A DNA stretch of 64,000 nucleotides, taken from assembly GCA_033439795.1 (NCBI GenBank), contig JAUTDP010000004.1, forward strand, positions 3,410,001 to 3,474,000, given 5' to 3'. The notes under the pieces are model-generated. The model did not search any database. It saw only the letters and a program-made list of their open reading frames with translations, and was not told the origin of the DNA. Shown piece after piece: positions 12,801 through 24,888 of the stretch. Source of the stretch: Sordaria brevicollis (Eukaryota; Ascomycota; Sordariomycetes; Sordariales; Sordariaceae). How positions within the stretch are numbered: the first letter of the stretch is position 1; every line of letters starts with the position of its first letter. The position numbers and the translations under genes are program-made.

Positions 12801-13556
12801 ATACCCGACGAAAACGAGCGGCGGATCAAGATCGAAGGACTGCGGAACAGTTTCGGCACCAAGCAATCCATGATCAGGAAGAAATACGGAGTCCGCCTTC
12901 GCCAGCGCCGGACAAAGGCAGAGATTCAAGCAGAGGAGGAACGAATGGGTGTTGAGAAGCTGAAGAGGCAGTACAAGGAAGAAAAGAAGGCCCGGAAAGC
13001 CGCTAATGCTGCTGCTGGTGCCGGTGCCTCTGGATCTTTGGAGGCAGCCCCTCCCCGTCCTAGTGGCAGTAGCGGTTGGGTTGCGGCTAACGCGCCGCGT
13101 GCCAATGCCGTCTGGGAGGAACACGAGGCCAAGAGGAGACGTACGGATGCCAGCGGTACTTATTCGACGCCCACCAAGTCGACACTATCAGTATCTGAGA
13201 TGGGTGGTGGCCTCGCCGGTGTTGCTGCCACAGCCGAAACTCATGACCCTACCCGCCCGCCACCTGAAAACAGCAACAGTCATTCTGGGGAGGAGGACGA
13301 TGAGGATGATGAGGAAGAGAGCGAGGACGAAAGTGGCTCGGGAAGTCCCAGTACCGCCAACGACGAAATGGATGTTGACCACCAACAGCAACCAGTCGCG
13401 GCACGACCAGAGCAGCAGCAGAGCAGCAATTATACCAATAACAACAACCATAACGACAACGATGATGATGACGATTCGGACTCATCAGACGACGAGGATA
13501 TCCCGTCGACACTACCACCGCATGTCAGGCAGACGTTGGCTACCAGGAATGCATAG
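9839..13556 (+). CDS. Large low-complexity protein with two C2HC zinc fingers and acidic tail
   Basis: Exons 9839-11437, 11890-12300 and 12366-13556 give 1066 residues. Residues 1-500 are Pro/Ser/Thr/Gln-rich and probably disordered. Residues about 505-640 form a helical domain that crosses the first intron without loss of character. Two fingers follow with identical spacing, C-x2-C-x12-H-x5-C: C655/C658/H671/C677 and C692/C695/H708/C714. The second intron falls exactly before H671, and the matching spacing supports that splice. Residues 725-880 hold a Lys/Arg/Glu-rich coiled coil, and the C terminus has long Asp/Glu, Asn and Gln runs. It is probably a nuclear, chromatin- or nucleic-acid-associated fungal protein, but I do not recognise a named family. 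An in-frame ATG at 9737 could add 34 residues. Confidence 0.78.
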
Positions 13557-14997
13557 GAGAATATTTCTACGGAGTCTGCTCAACATGTGCAAAAACCGGC
13601 GGTGCGACGACCGACTCGTTCGAGACGTATTTCGGGGCGGCAGAAGTCAAGGATCTGAGAGTTAAGACACGTTCAGTCGGTCGATAGGGAGATATACCAG
13701 AAGGAAATCATATACCAAGAGGAGAGCAGAGGTTTCTAGGTGATCAGCATGAGTTTGGGAGGGAAAAGGTGTTTATCATTTTCTCGTTCTCTTCCTCTAT
13801 CATCATCACTGTTGCGGCGCGTGGAAAAGGGAAAAGAATTTGCATTTTCAACATTCGAAGAGAGAGATATCATATGGTCAGGTCACATAGGAAAGTTATA
13901 CTCATATCTTGCCAGAGAGAGGTGCGGTCTCCATGGTCCAAATCGTTATCATGGATCCAATCATCATCAAGTCTTTATACCATTTTATAGTCGCGTTTCA
14001 GTAGTGCATTTTGCTTTTCTCTCTCTGTTCTTGCAGTCTGCAGGTCATATACCATCTTCGCCATCTATACCACGATGGGCAACTCATGGTAAAGAGGGTC
14101 ATATAGGTATCTATGGGGCGGAGTGTCCTCAGGGGCTTCGCAGGCTTCACACAATGGATTTGGTTTTACCTACCTACCATATATACGCACTTGTTGATTG
14201 ACGGGGGTTCGCTCGGGGCAGTAAAGGCCATTTCATTAGCCAAACCGAGTATTCTAAACGAGGGACAGAATGATTAGATGGGCTTGGATGGCTAAGGGGT
14301 AGGGCAGGCGATGATGCTTAAGGAAAAGTTAGTCAGGCACCCAAGAAAGGTTGAAAACTTCAGGCTAGTACATAGTTGCTCGGGGTCATTAAAAAAATGG
14401 CCCAGTCTTACTAGTACCTACCGTGGCCGTTTACTTAAAGATAAAATACAGATTCTTTAAATTTAGTTGAGGAAAGTCGGTTCGATCACTTCGTAACTGA
14501 CACTCTCAAACTTCACCTTCAATATATACTTGACCAAGCAGGGTTTTTCTTCAGATGTGAACAGAAACACGTCAAATGACAACTTGTGCGGCACCACTAA
14601 GGATATATGATTGTAGTTGGAGTTTGACCTTAGTGCCAATTTCTCGTCTTATTGTTTTTTCCCCATTTCTGTCTTACCATCGCCGTGTAGGTGATGTTGT
14701 CCATCTCTCATCGCCGCGGCCCTTTTGCTTTCATACTTCGCATTTTATGCCTCCCATCTTTTTTCTTATTTTTCTTCTCCTGTTTTTCTCTTTCCCATCC
14801 CAGTGGCGATCCAACTCACTTAAGTCTCGTCACCACCCCCATCATTTCCCTTCCCAATCTTCATCTTTCCATTCTCAATATATCCCTCCATATCCCATTT
14901 TTCATACCCCGGGGGTGGTATCTAGGCTTTCTTCCCCGCGTTCTGTTTCTTCCTCCCTCATAAGTGGCTATAGCAGTCATGCTGGTTGGTTGCTTCT
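13557..14997. other. Intergenic region between convergent genes
   Basis: Downstream region of the finger protein and of the small Cys-rich gene on the other strand. The segment 14630-14960 is a strongly pyrimidine-rich plus strand (C/T tracts); its open frames are composition artefacts. No gene supported. Confidence 0.5.
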
Positions 14998-15219
14998 TTA
15001 GTACCGACCGCCACCATAACTATAGTCCCGACCACCCCCACCACGGTCGCCACGATTCTGGCACGAGTAACAAGACGAGTACCGGGCGTGCTGGACGGTA
15101 TCGGTGCTGCCGCACCGGCGGCTGTAGTACTCGCCGCATTTCTCCTTGGTGGTCCTGGTGCCGCCATGCCGGGCGTGGCAGGAGCGGCAGATGGTGAGGT
15201 AGATGTGGTTGGTGCACAT
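14998..15219 (-). CDS. Small cysteine-rich protein, possible zinc-binding
   Basis: An intronless 73-residue gene starting at the ATG at 15219 (MCTNHIYLTI). It has seven cysteines: C2, C11, C14, C28, C36, C50 and C53, including two C-x2-C pairs, with nearby histidines. It ends in a Gly/Arg/Tyr-rich tail (RGGGGRDYSYGGGRY). Almost every codon ends in C or G, which strongly favours real coding on this strand. There is no signal peptide, so it is likely intracellular and metal-binding rather than a secreted effector. The RGG/YGG tail is reminiscent of RNA-binding proteins (inference). No named family is recognised. Confidence 0.6.
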   Translation of the reverse strand: MCTNHIYLTICRSCHARHGGTRTTKEKCGEYYSRRCGSTDTVQHARYSSCYSCQNRGDRGGGGRDYSYGGGRY

Positions 15220-16310
15220 TTTGTTGGACTTCTCCTGGGGGAGGGTTCGTGAGGTGTGTGGGTTTGACTGGGTGCTTTTTTTGTACATAGGTTGTTGGTA
15301 GTTATTAGGTAGGATTTTGGTGGGGGAAGCAGTGCAAAAGGGGCGATTATATACTTTTTATCGCTCTAGAAAACACTTGGTGCATGAAGAGATGGCTAGA
15401 GGTACTTATTCACGCTTCCAAAACGGTTAGTATTTCCCTTCATCAAGTCGATCACCACCTTCATCCGCTCCTGTGCTATACCGAAGGTTGAAGAAACTAA
15501 CATGAAATTTTTGCTGTTCAGTGTCGTCCGGAGGAAGGGATCGCATTAGATTTATGTGAATATGACTGGTTCATAAAACGGAGCAGGAAAGGTCCCAAAT
15601 CTACACTGTGCATGAAAATAGACGAAGACGATTGAAAGGAGACGAACGAAAGAAGGATGGCATGGTACACACAAGGTGAAAAAGTCTGAAGGAACCTTGC
15701 TTGGCCTTGATTGTAAATGCTTCTTTCCGTGGTCATAGGTGTTTACCTCCATGATAAGAGTCCGGACATATAATTCTGTTCTGCGTAGTATGTCCGTATC
15801 TGAGCGTAGACTACCGGGTGGAGCTTGGGTCATCAGTAGGCCACAAGGTAAATGATTGAAGATAAACTTGGAAAGCGTCCCAACCGTAATCAACTAAGTA
15901 AGGAGAAAGAGGAAAAGTTCAAGTCAACTGTCAATCAATTGGTAGTAGCTTTGTACTTAGTTTGCGCCAGCTAATGTCAATCCGTTAACTGCCTTCCAAA
16001 TGCCCGTCCATACAAATACAAAATACAAAAGTGTTGCCGTGATATCTCAGAAAAGAACAAAATCAAAATTCCCATAGCCCTTATGAAACTCCACTCGTGA
16101 TATGATACCGCGGCAACTGCCCAGTAGTCACTTGTGGTAACTACATGCTTGCTCCTCGGTAAACAACAAGAGGATGTGATCCTAACCCGTTCGAGAGAAA
16201 AAGGCTCGCACATCCTCAGAATACCATCGACCCAGGAGATAAAAGGTCAACCAACGTCAACCCCTACCGACCTCTTGTCGAACCAGCTTCACCATTCAAG
16301 ACGGTGACAC
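15220..16310. other. Intergenic region, no gene supported
   Basis: Upstream region of the small Cys-rich gene and 3' flank of the 801-residue gene. AT-richer than its surroundings; no gene, RNA or repeat was recognised. Confidence 0.5.
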
Positions 16311-19300
16311 TCAACCAGTAACCCTCCGAACCCACAACGTAGTTGGCTCAAAGCTCGCCTCCTTTTCCTGCCTCTTATACGCCCTATGCAGCTTCAGTCC
16401 CAACTCATACATCTCCCTTTGCACCTCGGCGAGCTCCAGCTTCAGCGCTTCGACCTTCTGCTTCTCAATCTCGCGCTTGCGACGGACCGCCTCGCTGTTT
16501 AGGATATTGTCGGTCGGCATCAGCTCCGTCATCTGCTTGATTGACCTCGTGATGTTGATGCGGCGGTTTCCGAGGGCCTGGATCTGCGCGTCGTAAAGAG
16601 CTACGCGCTCCGAGGCGGTCATCTCTTTGGGTGATTTGTGGCCCCCATTGCCATCTCCGTTGTGGATGGACAAGGCCTCGAGTTCGGGAGGAGCGGGAGG
16701 TAAGGATTTGTTGATGTCGGAAGGGGTGGCAGAGACCCGTCTGGTCCCTTGGCTAGAAGTCGGCTTGGATCCGTATCCGTTGGTGCCGCTGCCGGTAGCG
16801 GCAACGCGGCGATCACGGGCGGCAGGTGATTCTCGCTCGACGACGGTCTCATACGGCGAGATGATTTGGTCTTTGAGCGAGACCTTGATGGGGGCTTGGT
16901 CTTTCTTGTTGTAGTCGAACCCTTCGAGTTTGGGTCTGCTCCTGTTCATGATGGACGGCGCCGGCTCTTCCTCCTTGGGGCTGCTCTCTGGACGATGTTG
17001 GGGCGGGATGCTGGGAACCGGGGGCGGATTGGGGCTATTATGATGGAAGTCGTCCAGGGACTCGCGTGGGGTGGCAGTGGTGGATATGCTGGTCGCATAG
17101 GTTGTCACACTGAAACGCGAAGGGGGTTGCACCCACGGCTCGTCAGCCGGAAGAGGGTTGGTAGCCGAGGCAGGCTGGGCGGCAGGAGGCTGCTGCTGCT
17201 TTGGCATCGACACCTCGGGTTGCTGCTGGGAGTAGACTGAAGAAATAGAGTCCTGTGGTTGATGGTTTGCGTATGTTGGGGTGGGCTTCCTCCGGACCGA
17301 ATTCGGCTGTGGGCTGTAGTTCACAGAAGAAGCGGTCGTGGGTGAAACAGGAGAGAACGCTCTCGGAGGAGGATGACCCATGCCGTCACGTTGTAGCTGC
17401 TGGGATGCCACGAACGGAGCATCTCCTCGTGGGGTAATCGCAGAATGCGGTGCGTTTGGATAGACTGGGCTCCTCACAGGCCGTGATGTTGTTGCGGACT
17501 GCGGGTGAACCTGAGACGCGGACACAATTCTCTGGCCGGGGTCCCGTGGCCCGTACCCCATCTGTGCGCCAATGCGAGGCGGAGGAGACATCTGATCCCG
17601 TCTGGGAATACCCAGAGACAGCTCGGGTCTTTGACTAGGTCCAGCAGCTTGGGACACAACCCGTCTTCCATTGCGATCGGGTATCCTCAACGGCGGAACC
17701 GCAGGATTATCATGAACGGGATCAACAATAGCTGTTCGACCACTCGGTCCACGCCAACCGGGACGATTGGCCATAAACCCTCCAGCAGCTGGGTCTGGGC
17801 CATTTTCTCGAGGCCCAGGGCTCGTCATCCTCATCATCCTATCCCCAACGGAAGCCATCCTCGGCTGTTGCCCTGCGTACGGCGGCGGCGACTGCTGCCG
17901 AGCCAATCCCGGAGCCGGACCATAGGGACCACCCGGCGGAGGCCTGTTTAGCGGACGACCATGTGCACTGTCCAGTCGTTCACCAGTTACGGGGTCAAAC
18001 AAGGGGAAACCCGGTCCCGGATTCCGGTATTGCTGAGGAGGGGGTGCACGGTTCACATGTGAATCGCGTAGAGCTGCGTCCGAAAGCTTGTGCTGACCGC
18101 GCCGCATCATGTTGATATTGGCAGCGCCATTATGATTTGGTGGAGGTGAACGGGGTCCCGGACCCTGGTGGTATGGGTGTTGCTGCTGGTGCCTCCCGTA
18201 GGGCTGAGGATCGAAAGCTCCCTGGGCCGTCTCCTCATATTCCTCCTCAATTGGAGAGACATCGCCCGGTGGAAGGATGGGGGGCCGGTGATGATGGGGC
18301 TGGGTGTAGCTCGGCTCTGGCGAGCTGGGGGGCGAGATCTCCTCACCCCCTCGGTACCGTTGAAAATGATGGGAAGCCACCGTGCTAGGCTGCTCGGGGT
18401 CGTGGGGCGCAAGAGGAGGAGAGTTCTCCGAGTAAACTGATGAGGTGGGTCGGAATGTCTGCTTCTGTTGTTGGACTGTGAGACGTCGCGGGTTTCTGGG
18501 CGGGGGCTGCACCGGGACTGTCTCGCTATAAGTTGTCGAAGAGTGGTTAGATTACCGCGATTGCAACAGTCAAAGCGCGCCCAATTGAGTGGGCGCTTGT
18601 TGGTGTTTCGAGGACTTTGTTGGAGGGAAAGGCGGATGAGGTATGCGCCGACTCTCTGAAAGAAATCTGGGACACGAGTCGTTGTTCTCGACGGATTCTC
18701 GACTACGCGTCACTTGATTTATGGCGCTGACAGAGGTCTCTGAAGCAGGTAAAGTTGGTGAAGTGGGACAAGGTTTGTAGATGAATGAGGCATGGTGAAG
18801 TGAAGGAGAGGGGGTTGTAGTGGCATGTGAGTGACAGGCGCGCATCATGCCGTCAACCGGGAAACCTATCGTGGCACAGTGAAGATAGCCAGCCAACGGC
18901 GGAGGGAAGCTGTCCAGCCCCAGGGGCAGGCGTGTAATTCACCACTAACGGCGACTAGCGTATAAGTGAAGGAATTCGCCCTGCAGTTTGTGTCAAGGGC
19001 ACCGATTCAGCTTCTCCCAGCTGAACATGGACATCCAGACAACAAAATGCCGGCAAAATTCCTGATCCACAAAACACGGAGAACAAGGGAGGGAATGTGC
19101 CATGGCGTTGCAGAACGAGAAAATGGGAAAACAATTAAACTTACTATCCTGACTCTCCGGCTTCTGGGGGCGGCGTGGGTCCTCCAGATTTCAGGCTTAT
19201 ACCCAGGCCAGTAACAGGGTGTGGTCCAGACGAAGGGTGTTGGCCAAGGTCGTCGCTGTCGCTGTCGTCGTCGCGGAATTCGAACCGGGTGGAGGCAGCG

Positions 19301-19335
19301 CGCCTGAGAGGAACGAGTTTGGTTGGGGCGGGCAT
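16311..19335 (-). CDS. Proline-rich protein with conserved C-terminal coiled coil, unknown function
   Basis: Two exons, 19335-19145 and 18525-16311, give 801 residues. The main reading frame has no ATG near its 5' end. Upstream lies a short coding-like exon starting MPAPTKLVPLRR that ends at a perfect GTAAGT (19144). The other side of the gap has a CTAAC branch site and TATAG acceptor at 18526, and the phases match (TA|C), so I join them across a 619-nt intron. Residues 1-690 are low complexity (Pro, Gln, Ser, Arg) and probably disordered. Residues about 700-801 form a charged coiled coil ending in an aromatic, conserved-looking tail (EPTTLWVRRVTG). This tail pattern occurs in uncharacterised ascomycete proteins. 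Function unknown; a scaffold or cytoskeletal role would be a guess. Confidence 0.72.
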
Positions 19336-21462
19336 CGTCAGGTTTTAAACAATCGATATATCCGGTTTAGGAAGCCCCTCGTTCTGGTGTTGTTGCCGAG
19401 GCCGTTGGTCTTTTCTCTCCACGATCTTCTGCGCTTATGTCGGGGGGAGGTTGCAAGATCGTCAAGCGCCGGGTGCGGGTTGGAGCATAAAACAACCTCG
19501 AGGGGGGGAACGAACGATCGTTTCCGAGCTGTATTAGGTATTAAAAGTAATGAAGTTGTAAAGAAAATGGCCAAAGTCGAGACCAAGGATCCTGAACTGT
19601 ATATATCTGGACTTTTTGGTGAAATGAGTGAATGTTGAATGAGTGTCCGCAAACCGAACCAGCAGGGATGCGTTTCAGTATGGAGAGGCTTGGAATGAGA
19701 GTCTTGGGTTTTGGAGGACCTTTGGCGAACAGCTCTCTTGCCTGTAAGCGAATCGTCAAGCTTTCGAGGGGTGGCCGGCTATATGTAAGCCTGGCCGTAT
19801 CCCGCGACCCGGAGAATAAGTCGACTGAAGTGTCTCTGGTCCAAAGGTTGTGAACCCGGGGGAAAAATAAAGTTTTCTGTTTGAACGTCGTACCTGGCCG
19901 TATGTATGGCCAGTCGTTCACCCGTCAAGTGTCCCCCTAAGACCTGACGCCGTGTCCAATCCAAAAGTAAGGACTGGTGTAACGTGTTGCGAGATTTTGT
20001 TTGGGTTGATGAACCGTTGGCTGTCGTTGATGGGTTGAAGGTGAAACAGGCCTGGACGCCTTGTGATTGGCCGAGAGGAAGCGGTACCTGAAGATTGGAA
20101 TGGACGATGCACCATGATCCTGCAGACCTGGAGAGTAAGAGGGAAGGGAGACCTTCTCGAGTCATCTTTGTTTTCCCAATCTCCATCCACTGTTTCTTCT
20201 CATGGTTCATCCCGTAGAATGCAAAATTACTCAGGACTGTTTCAAACCCAAGAGTCCTCTCTCTTCTCCGGAGGTGACCACCACTCGGCGGTTGATCGAC
20301 GCTCAGCACCGAACCCAGCTGCCCAGCAACCATCCAGAAGAACTAACAAACAGCCCTGTTACCCCATACTTGTCCTGTAAACAAACTTGGCAATGCCCCT
20401 GCTCAACCTACTGACTTCCGCTACAACGGGCTAGTTTATTGATTTCCAGGTCCATCGCGAAGACGTCACTTTATCGGTATCGCCATTTTCTTTTCTGTTC
20501 GTCTTCATTTCCCGAGGTTGCAATCACCCGCGCCGGACGGTTTTCTCCTGCTGTCTTTCTTCTGTCTGCCTGTTTTTGTTTCCTCGGTAGGTCGGTACAT
20601 ACGCGCGAAGGGGCAGCCTGCCGTGGAAGGAAAACTACCGACTCCTTCCAGAGGTAAAGAAACAAACGGACTTGGGAAGATGAAAAAGGAGTCAAGTTGC
20701 GTGTTTCACAACTTTTCAATGGTCAACCACAACATTGAACCTCTCGGAAACATCCCTGCTTTTTCACACCCGCAATTTGTTTGGATGAACGTCACTTTCC
20801 ACCACTGGACGGGGACGGTTTCTGTACCTGCGTCGAATTGTGGACGCCAAATGCAGGGGTGAGCCCGCCAGCCCACAGCGTGCCCACAGCGGCAGAACAT
20901 CCATCACAGTTGACACGCACGGACGCTCCCCGGGTTTCTTATCGTCGAGATTGATACCAAGGTTGATGAAGATGCTGCTTTGTTCTTCTTCGGATCATAT
21001 ATTACTTGCTCTGCTGATGATCCGTAAAGGGCCATTCTCGATGCAATCTCCAGAATCGACGATCTTCCTTCGAGAACTTGCTGGGTACAATGTTTAGCCG
21101 CCGCTGCCGCCTGTCCACGGTCGATCCCCGGATTGAAAATGGGACGGCGGTACATCAAAACTTGAGTTGATCGACCCGACTTTGGGTATGCAGGTGACGG
21201 GCTAATATAGTCTGGCAAGGCGATCTCATGCTGTTCATTCCTTTCTTCTTTTGTGTAACTGCTACCGCTTTCGATTATGCGAGACGGAGGTCGAAGAAAT
21301 GGAGGGAGCGACCGCACATCTCCAGAGAACATTTGCAACTCCATTCACGCACTTCCCGTAGCGCAAAATGTGGTCGCGTCTCTCCGTCTTGGACTTTACT
21401 CGCGAGAGATGCGGATGTTATGAACAAAGGGATGGATAAAGATCGGAGCTGTTCGAGATATG

Positions 21463-21495
<33 letters not shown>

Positions 21496-22477
21496 GACAA
21501 GTCAAACAAAAGCAGCGATTTCATTTTTGTATTGCGTTGTGGAAGTCGCGAGTCGCGACCGCCAAAAAGGACCAAAAAAATGAGTGTCGTATATGGGTAA
21601 AGAACCCCCAATGTGCACACCGTCATGAGTCGAAACCACAGCCTCTCTGATAACCGGCGCTGGACAGACCGCTATACCAACTACCTCCTGACCATGGGCT
21701 TACTACTAGACCTTCCCGGCCCCCGACGGTAGACGACACAGGAAACCTCACTTATCAGACGCAGGTCCAGCGTTAGAGGGTGTATGGGACGTCCCTAAGG
21801 AGCGGGAGAGGGGCGGGAGTCTGTGCTCTCAACGAGTGAATGGATGATGAGGTTCGGATGAGAAGCGTCGCTGGATGACGGCCTGACGGTGTGGGTCGGT
21901 CAGAAATTTGTAGGTTGGGAACCCAAGTGGAAAGGCCCAGCACTTGACATGCAAGGCGCACGCGGGTCTGCTCTGACAAGCCGGCGAATATGTCACCCTA
22001 TTCGAGTGTCCTCCATAGGACCGTCTTTGGTAGCGACGGGAGTATGTGCTGTGATCGTTGGGGATGGCTTAATTGTACCCGTTATTTTTTGGAGGGCATG
22101 GCGAGACTTATGGTCATCTTCTGATAGAAATAGTGAGCGGGTTTCACGAAGGGGGAGAATTTTATGTTCAGGAAAATTGAACAATAGAGACAATTCAAGT
22201 ATGTAATTCAAGCACTTCGTGACATCGAGGCTCAAAGGTAACAACAACTAGCCCAAGCTGGGCAGGGGCTTGGAGGCAAAGATAAAAAAAAAAAAGACAG
22301 CGAGGCCAAATGCAACACAAGATATGAAAACCAATAGGCTTACTCTTACGGTAAGTCGCACGCTGTTCATTCAGATAACTTCCGGTGACGGTGAGCTACA
22401 TGCCAAAGAACGAACTGTTTTTAAATGTGGTGTCGCTGTAGGTACGTGTATTTCTTTCTACAGCCTTGGTTACTAGC
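19336..22477. other. Intergenic region, no gene supported
   Basis: A 3.1 kb stretch upstream of the 801-residue gene and downstream of the kinase gene. It contains a 31-nt A run at 21463-21493 and a 12-nt A run near 22284. A tRNA-like but degenerate stretch lies at about 21625-21705 on the minus strand. No protein gene is supported. Confidence 0.5.
21463..21493. repeat. Poly(A) tract, 31 nt
   Basis: Uninterrupted run of 31 A on the plus strand, the longest homopolymer in the window, in a gene-free region. It is flanked by ordinary sequence with no recognisable element, so a retroposed copy is not supported. Confidence 0.9.
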
Positions 22478-23765
22478 TCACGCTTCACCCATACAAGGGA
22501 ACTTGAGCGCCTAATCAATTCGGACCCGTTAGCATATAGTCGTATTATCTCCATACATCCATAGATTACGTACCTGCTCAGCCGTAGCTCTTCCACTATC
22601 ATACCGCACAAGTGCGGCTATCAATTCCCTCCACTCCTCAGTAACATCCGGCAGTATCTTATCCCATGAGCGACACTCAAACTCGCGGTAGATATCAAAC
22701 GGCGGTGTCCTAAACTTCGTAGCTTCAGGCCAGCTCTCCCTCGTAGGTGATCCCATCGTCTTGAATATGCTCAAAATGAGACCCAGCTGGTTTCCGTCCT
22801 CGTGCACGGCTCGTGATTCGAAAAGCTTCTTGTTTGCTCCCTGTCTGCAGCACTCGGCAAGCATCACACCTGCTCCCCACATGTCGACAGGAGGCCCGTA
22901 CGAGTGGTTCCCAAACAAAACCTCCGGTGCTCGGTAAGGGCCGGTGCCGATATCCAGGATCTTGTTGTCTGCAGGCTCCGAGACTGCTGAAAGGGTCGGA
23001 TGCCAGGAGGCGCCAAAGTCGGATAGGTAGGCTGGTCCAGTGGGAGATTCGAGGAGAATAGCAGAAGGCTTCACGTCGCGGTGGATGATTCCTTGGCTGT
23101 GTAGAGAGGCCAAAGCTGTGAATACATCCGTAAAGATGGCGCGGATGTGGCTATCTGCGAGAGATATTCGCTCCCGTAGGCTCTCAAGCGTCAGCGGCAT
23201 ATATGGGAACACCATAACCAGACGCTGCTCATGATCACGAAATATGTCAAGCAGAGGGATACACGGCTTGCTCAAGAGGCCCAGGAGCTTCGCCTCTCGT
23301 GTGGGGTTATGAGGCTCGATGTTCCTGATCTCGACGATGACTTTGAGTGCCTTGTCTCCGGCTCTGTAGACTTCGGCAGTTACACCGCTGGCAATGTAGT
23401 GACAGTTGTGATAGTCACCGATGTCAACTCCATGGTCAACTTGGGCGTTCACACCCTCATACTGCTCGTTAGCAACAGCCGTCGTTGCGGCCTGATCTTC
23501 CTCGAATGACCTAAAAGGGGACTGGCTGCAAAATGCATCGTACTCCTCCCTTGTTCGCGCGGATTCATATGCGTTCTTCTCCAGGGAAAAGGCACTCTCG
23601 CTCAGCCCTGCTGCAGAAACAAACTGCTGACTTTGTTAACTGATAAGCATATGTCTGAGGTGGCGTTGAAGGAGTAACTTACAGTTTTTGAATATTGTCA
23701 TATCTCTCTGAAGCCGTTACACCTTGCTTCCAGGCGTCCCCTGGACTTTCAGGAGAATGGGACAT
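22478..23765 (-). CDS. CDK-like protein kinase (Csk1-like) with Ala in place of catalytic-loop Asn
   Basis: Exons 23765-23683, 23630-22574 and 22510-22478 give 390 residues. The last intron (GTACGT, GCTAAC, TTAG) joins RATAEQ to ALKFP, the standard end of CDK-family kinases. The first intron starts GTAAGT and most likely ends at an unusual AAAG. Kinase features are Lys about 124 (ALKVIV), Glu about 140 in PTREAKLL, HRDVKPSA with Asp213/Lys215, DFG at 232-234, GTGPYRAPE before 264, and DMWGAGVML. The family phosphorylates Ser/Thr; the nearest type is the fungal CDK-activating-kinase kinase Csk1 (inference from overall pattern). The oddity is Ala218, where nearly all kinases have the magnesium-binding Asn. 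The 5' splice choice is the least certain part. Confidence 0.83.
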
Positions 23766-24888
23766 GGTGAGTTCTCTCTGGGCCCGTCGATATGTCATAG
23801 GTGGTTTCCTCTTATGAAAACCGTTGAAACCACCCACCGCCTAGGACACTGAGTGGGAAGGGGATGGGCCTTGAGACAGGAACCAATCGATGGATCTTGT
23901 GATCGTCGAATCTCGAATCTGGGGTTGGACTTGGCGTCTGATGAAAGTCTCAGCATCACGATTTCGGTCAAGGTACGCACGATTACGCAGGCCCGCCTCG
24001 ATGGAGCAAAGGGTACCAAGTACAATTGGGCACAGCACTCAGGGGTTTGTAGGGAAAACCTCAAGGTACAGGAGGTACGTACCGCCTCTCACCTGATGGC
24101 CCGGCCCGGAGCTCCTCGAATTGGGCTGTAACGTCTCGTGTTGATTGGCTCACTCGACCAGCCATGCACTTGCCGACAGCTGGTGGGGAAATGTGCACTC
24201 TCCGTCGAGGCTCCATCAAATGAGAAAAATCTCCACACCTGCACAGGCTCCATCCCGTGACATCAGGAATGCGAGGCACCGCGACCCAGATGCAGCTCGG
24301 GCAGCCGCCTGTCTTGGGTTTTCGTGCCTGCCCACGATACTTCACTCAGGGCCTGGAATGCCTGGCCAGATGTAATTTGCCAGCTACGAATTAGCGCTGG
24401 TTGCACGGATTACAGGCTGGCCTCGGAACCTCCATTGCACCTGCCTCGTACGCTACAATCGCCCGGTCCCGGGCCTCACTTCCAACCCATGTGCTTGCTG
24501 CCATACTTACCCGGCGTGTGTTCCATGTAAGCACGAATAGGTACACCTTAACCTGGGAATCCGCACCCTGACGCCTTACCTAACCGATTACCTACCCGCT
24601 AGAACTCCAACTCAACCTTACAACTTTAACATTACATCTCGCGCAAATTGGATTAACACAACCCGGCTTTTCTTTTAGTCCCAGGCCGGCTTTTTCACAA
24701 GCATCATCATCTCCTTTCCCTTTTCTTACTACCTTTACCTGTACAAATCATTAATTGTCTCCCCTTTTGACGCTGCCCTCGCCGGCGTCCTATCTTAATG
24801 TCGTTCTTGCTGTAGATTCGATCTTTGCCGTTTTCCCTCCCCTCCCCTCACCAGTCCGAGCGAGTGCTTCAATTGCGCATCTTATCGC
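23766..24888. other. Divergent promoter region between kinase and Syp1 genes
   Basis: 1.1 kb shared upstream region of two divergent genes. The last 200 nt before 24889 are pyrimidine-rich, as in fungal leaders. No gene or RNA recognised. Confidence 0.55.

Noticed and set aside
21463..21493. Poly(A) run as the tail of a retrotransposed copy
   Set aside because: No reverse-transcribed gene body or target-site duplication is visible beside it.
21625..21705. tRNA-like stretch on the minus strand
   Set aside because: It has an A-box-like TAGTTGGTATAGC and a B-box-like GGTTTCGACTC, but the T stem does not pair properly, no anticodon arm folds and the acceptor pairing conflicts with the T arm. 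At best a decayed tRNA.
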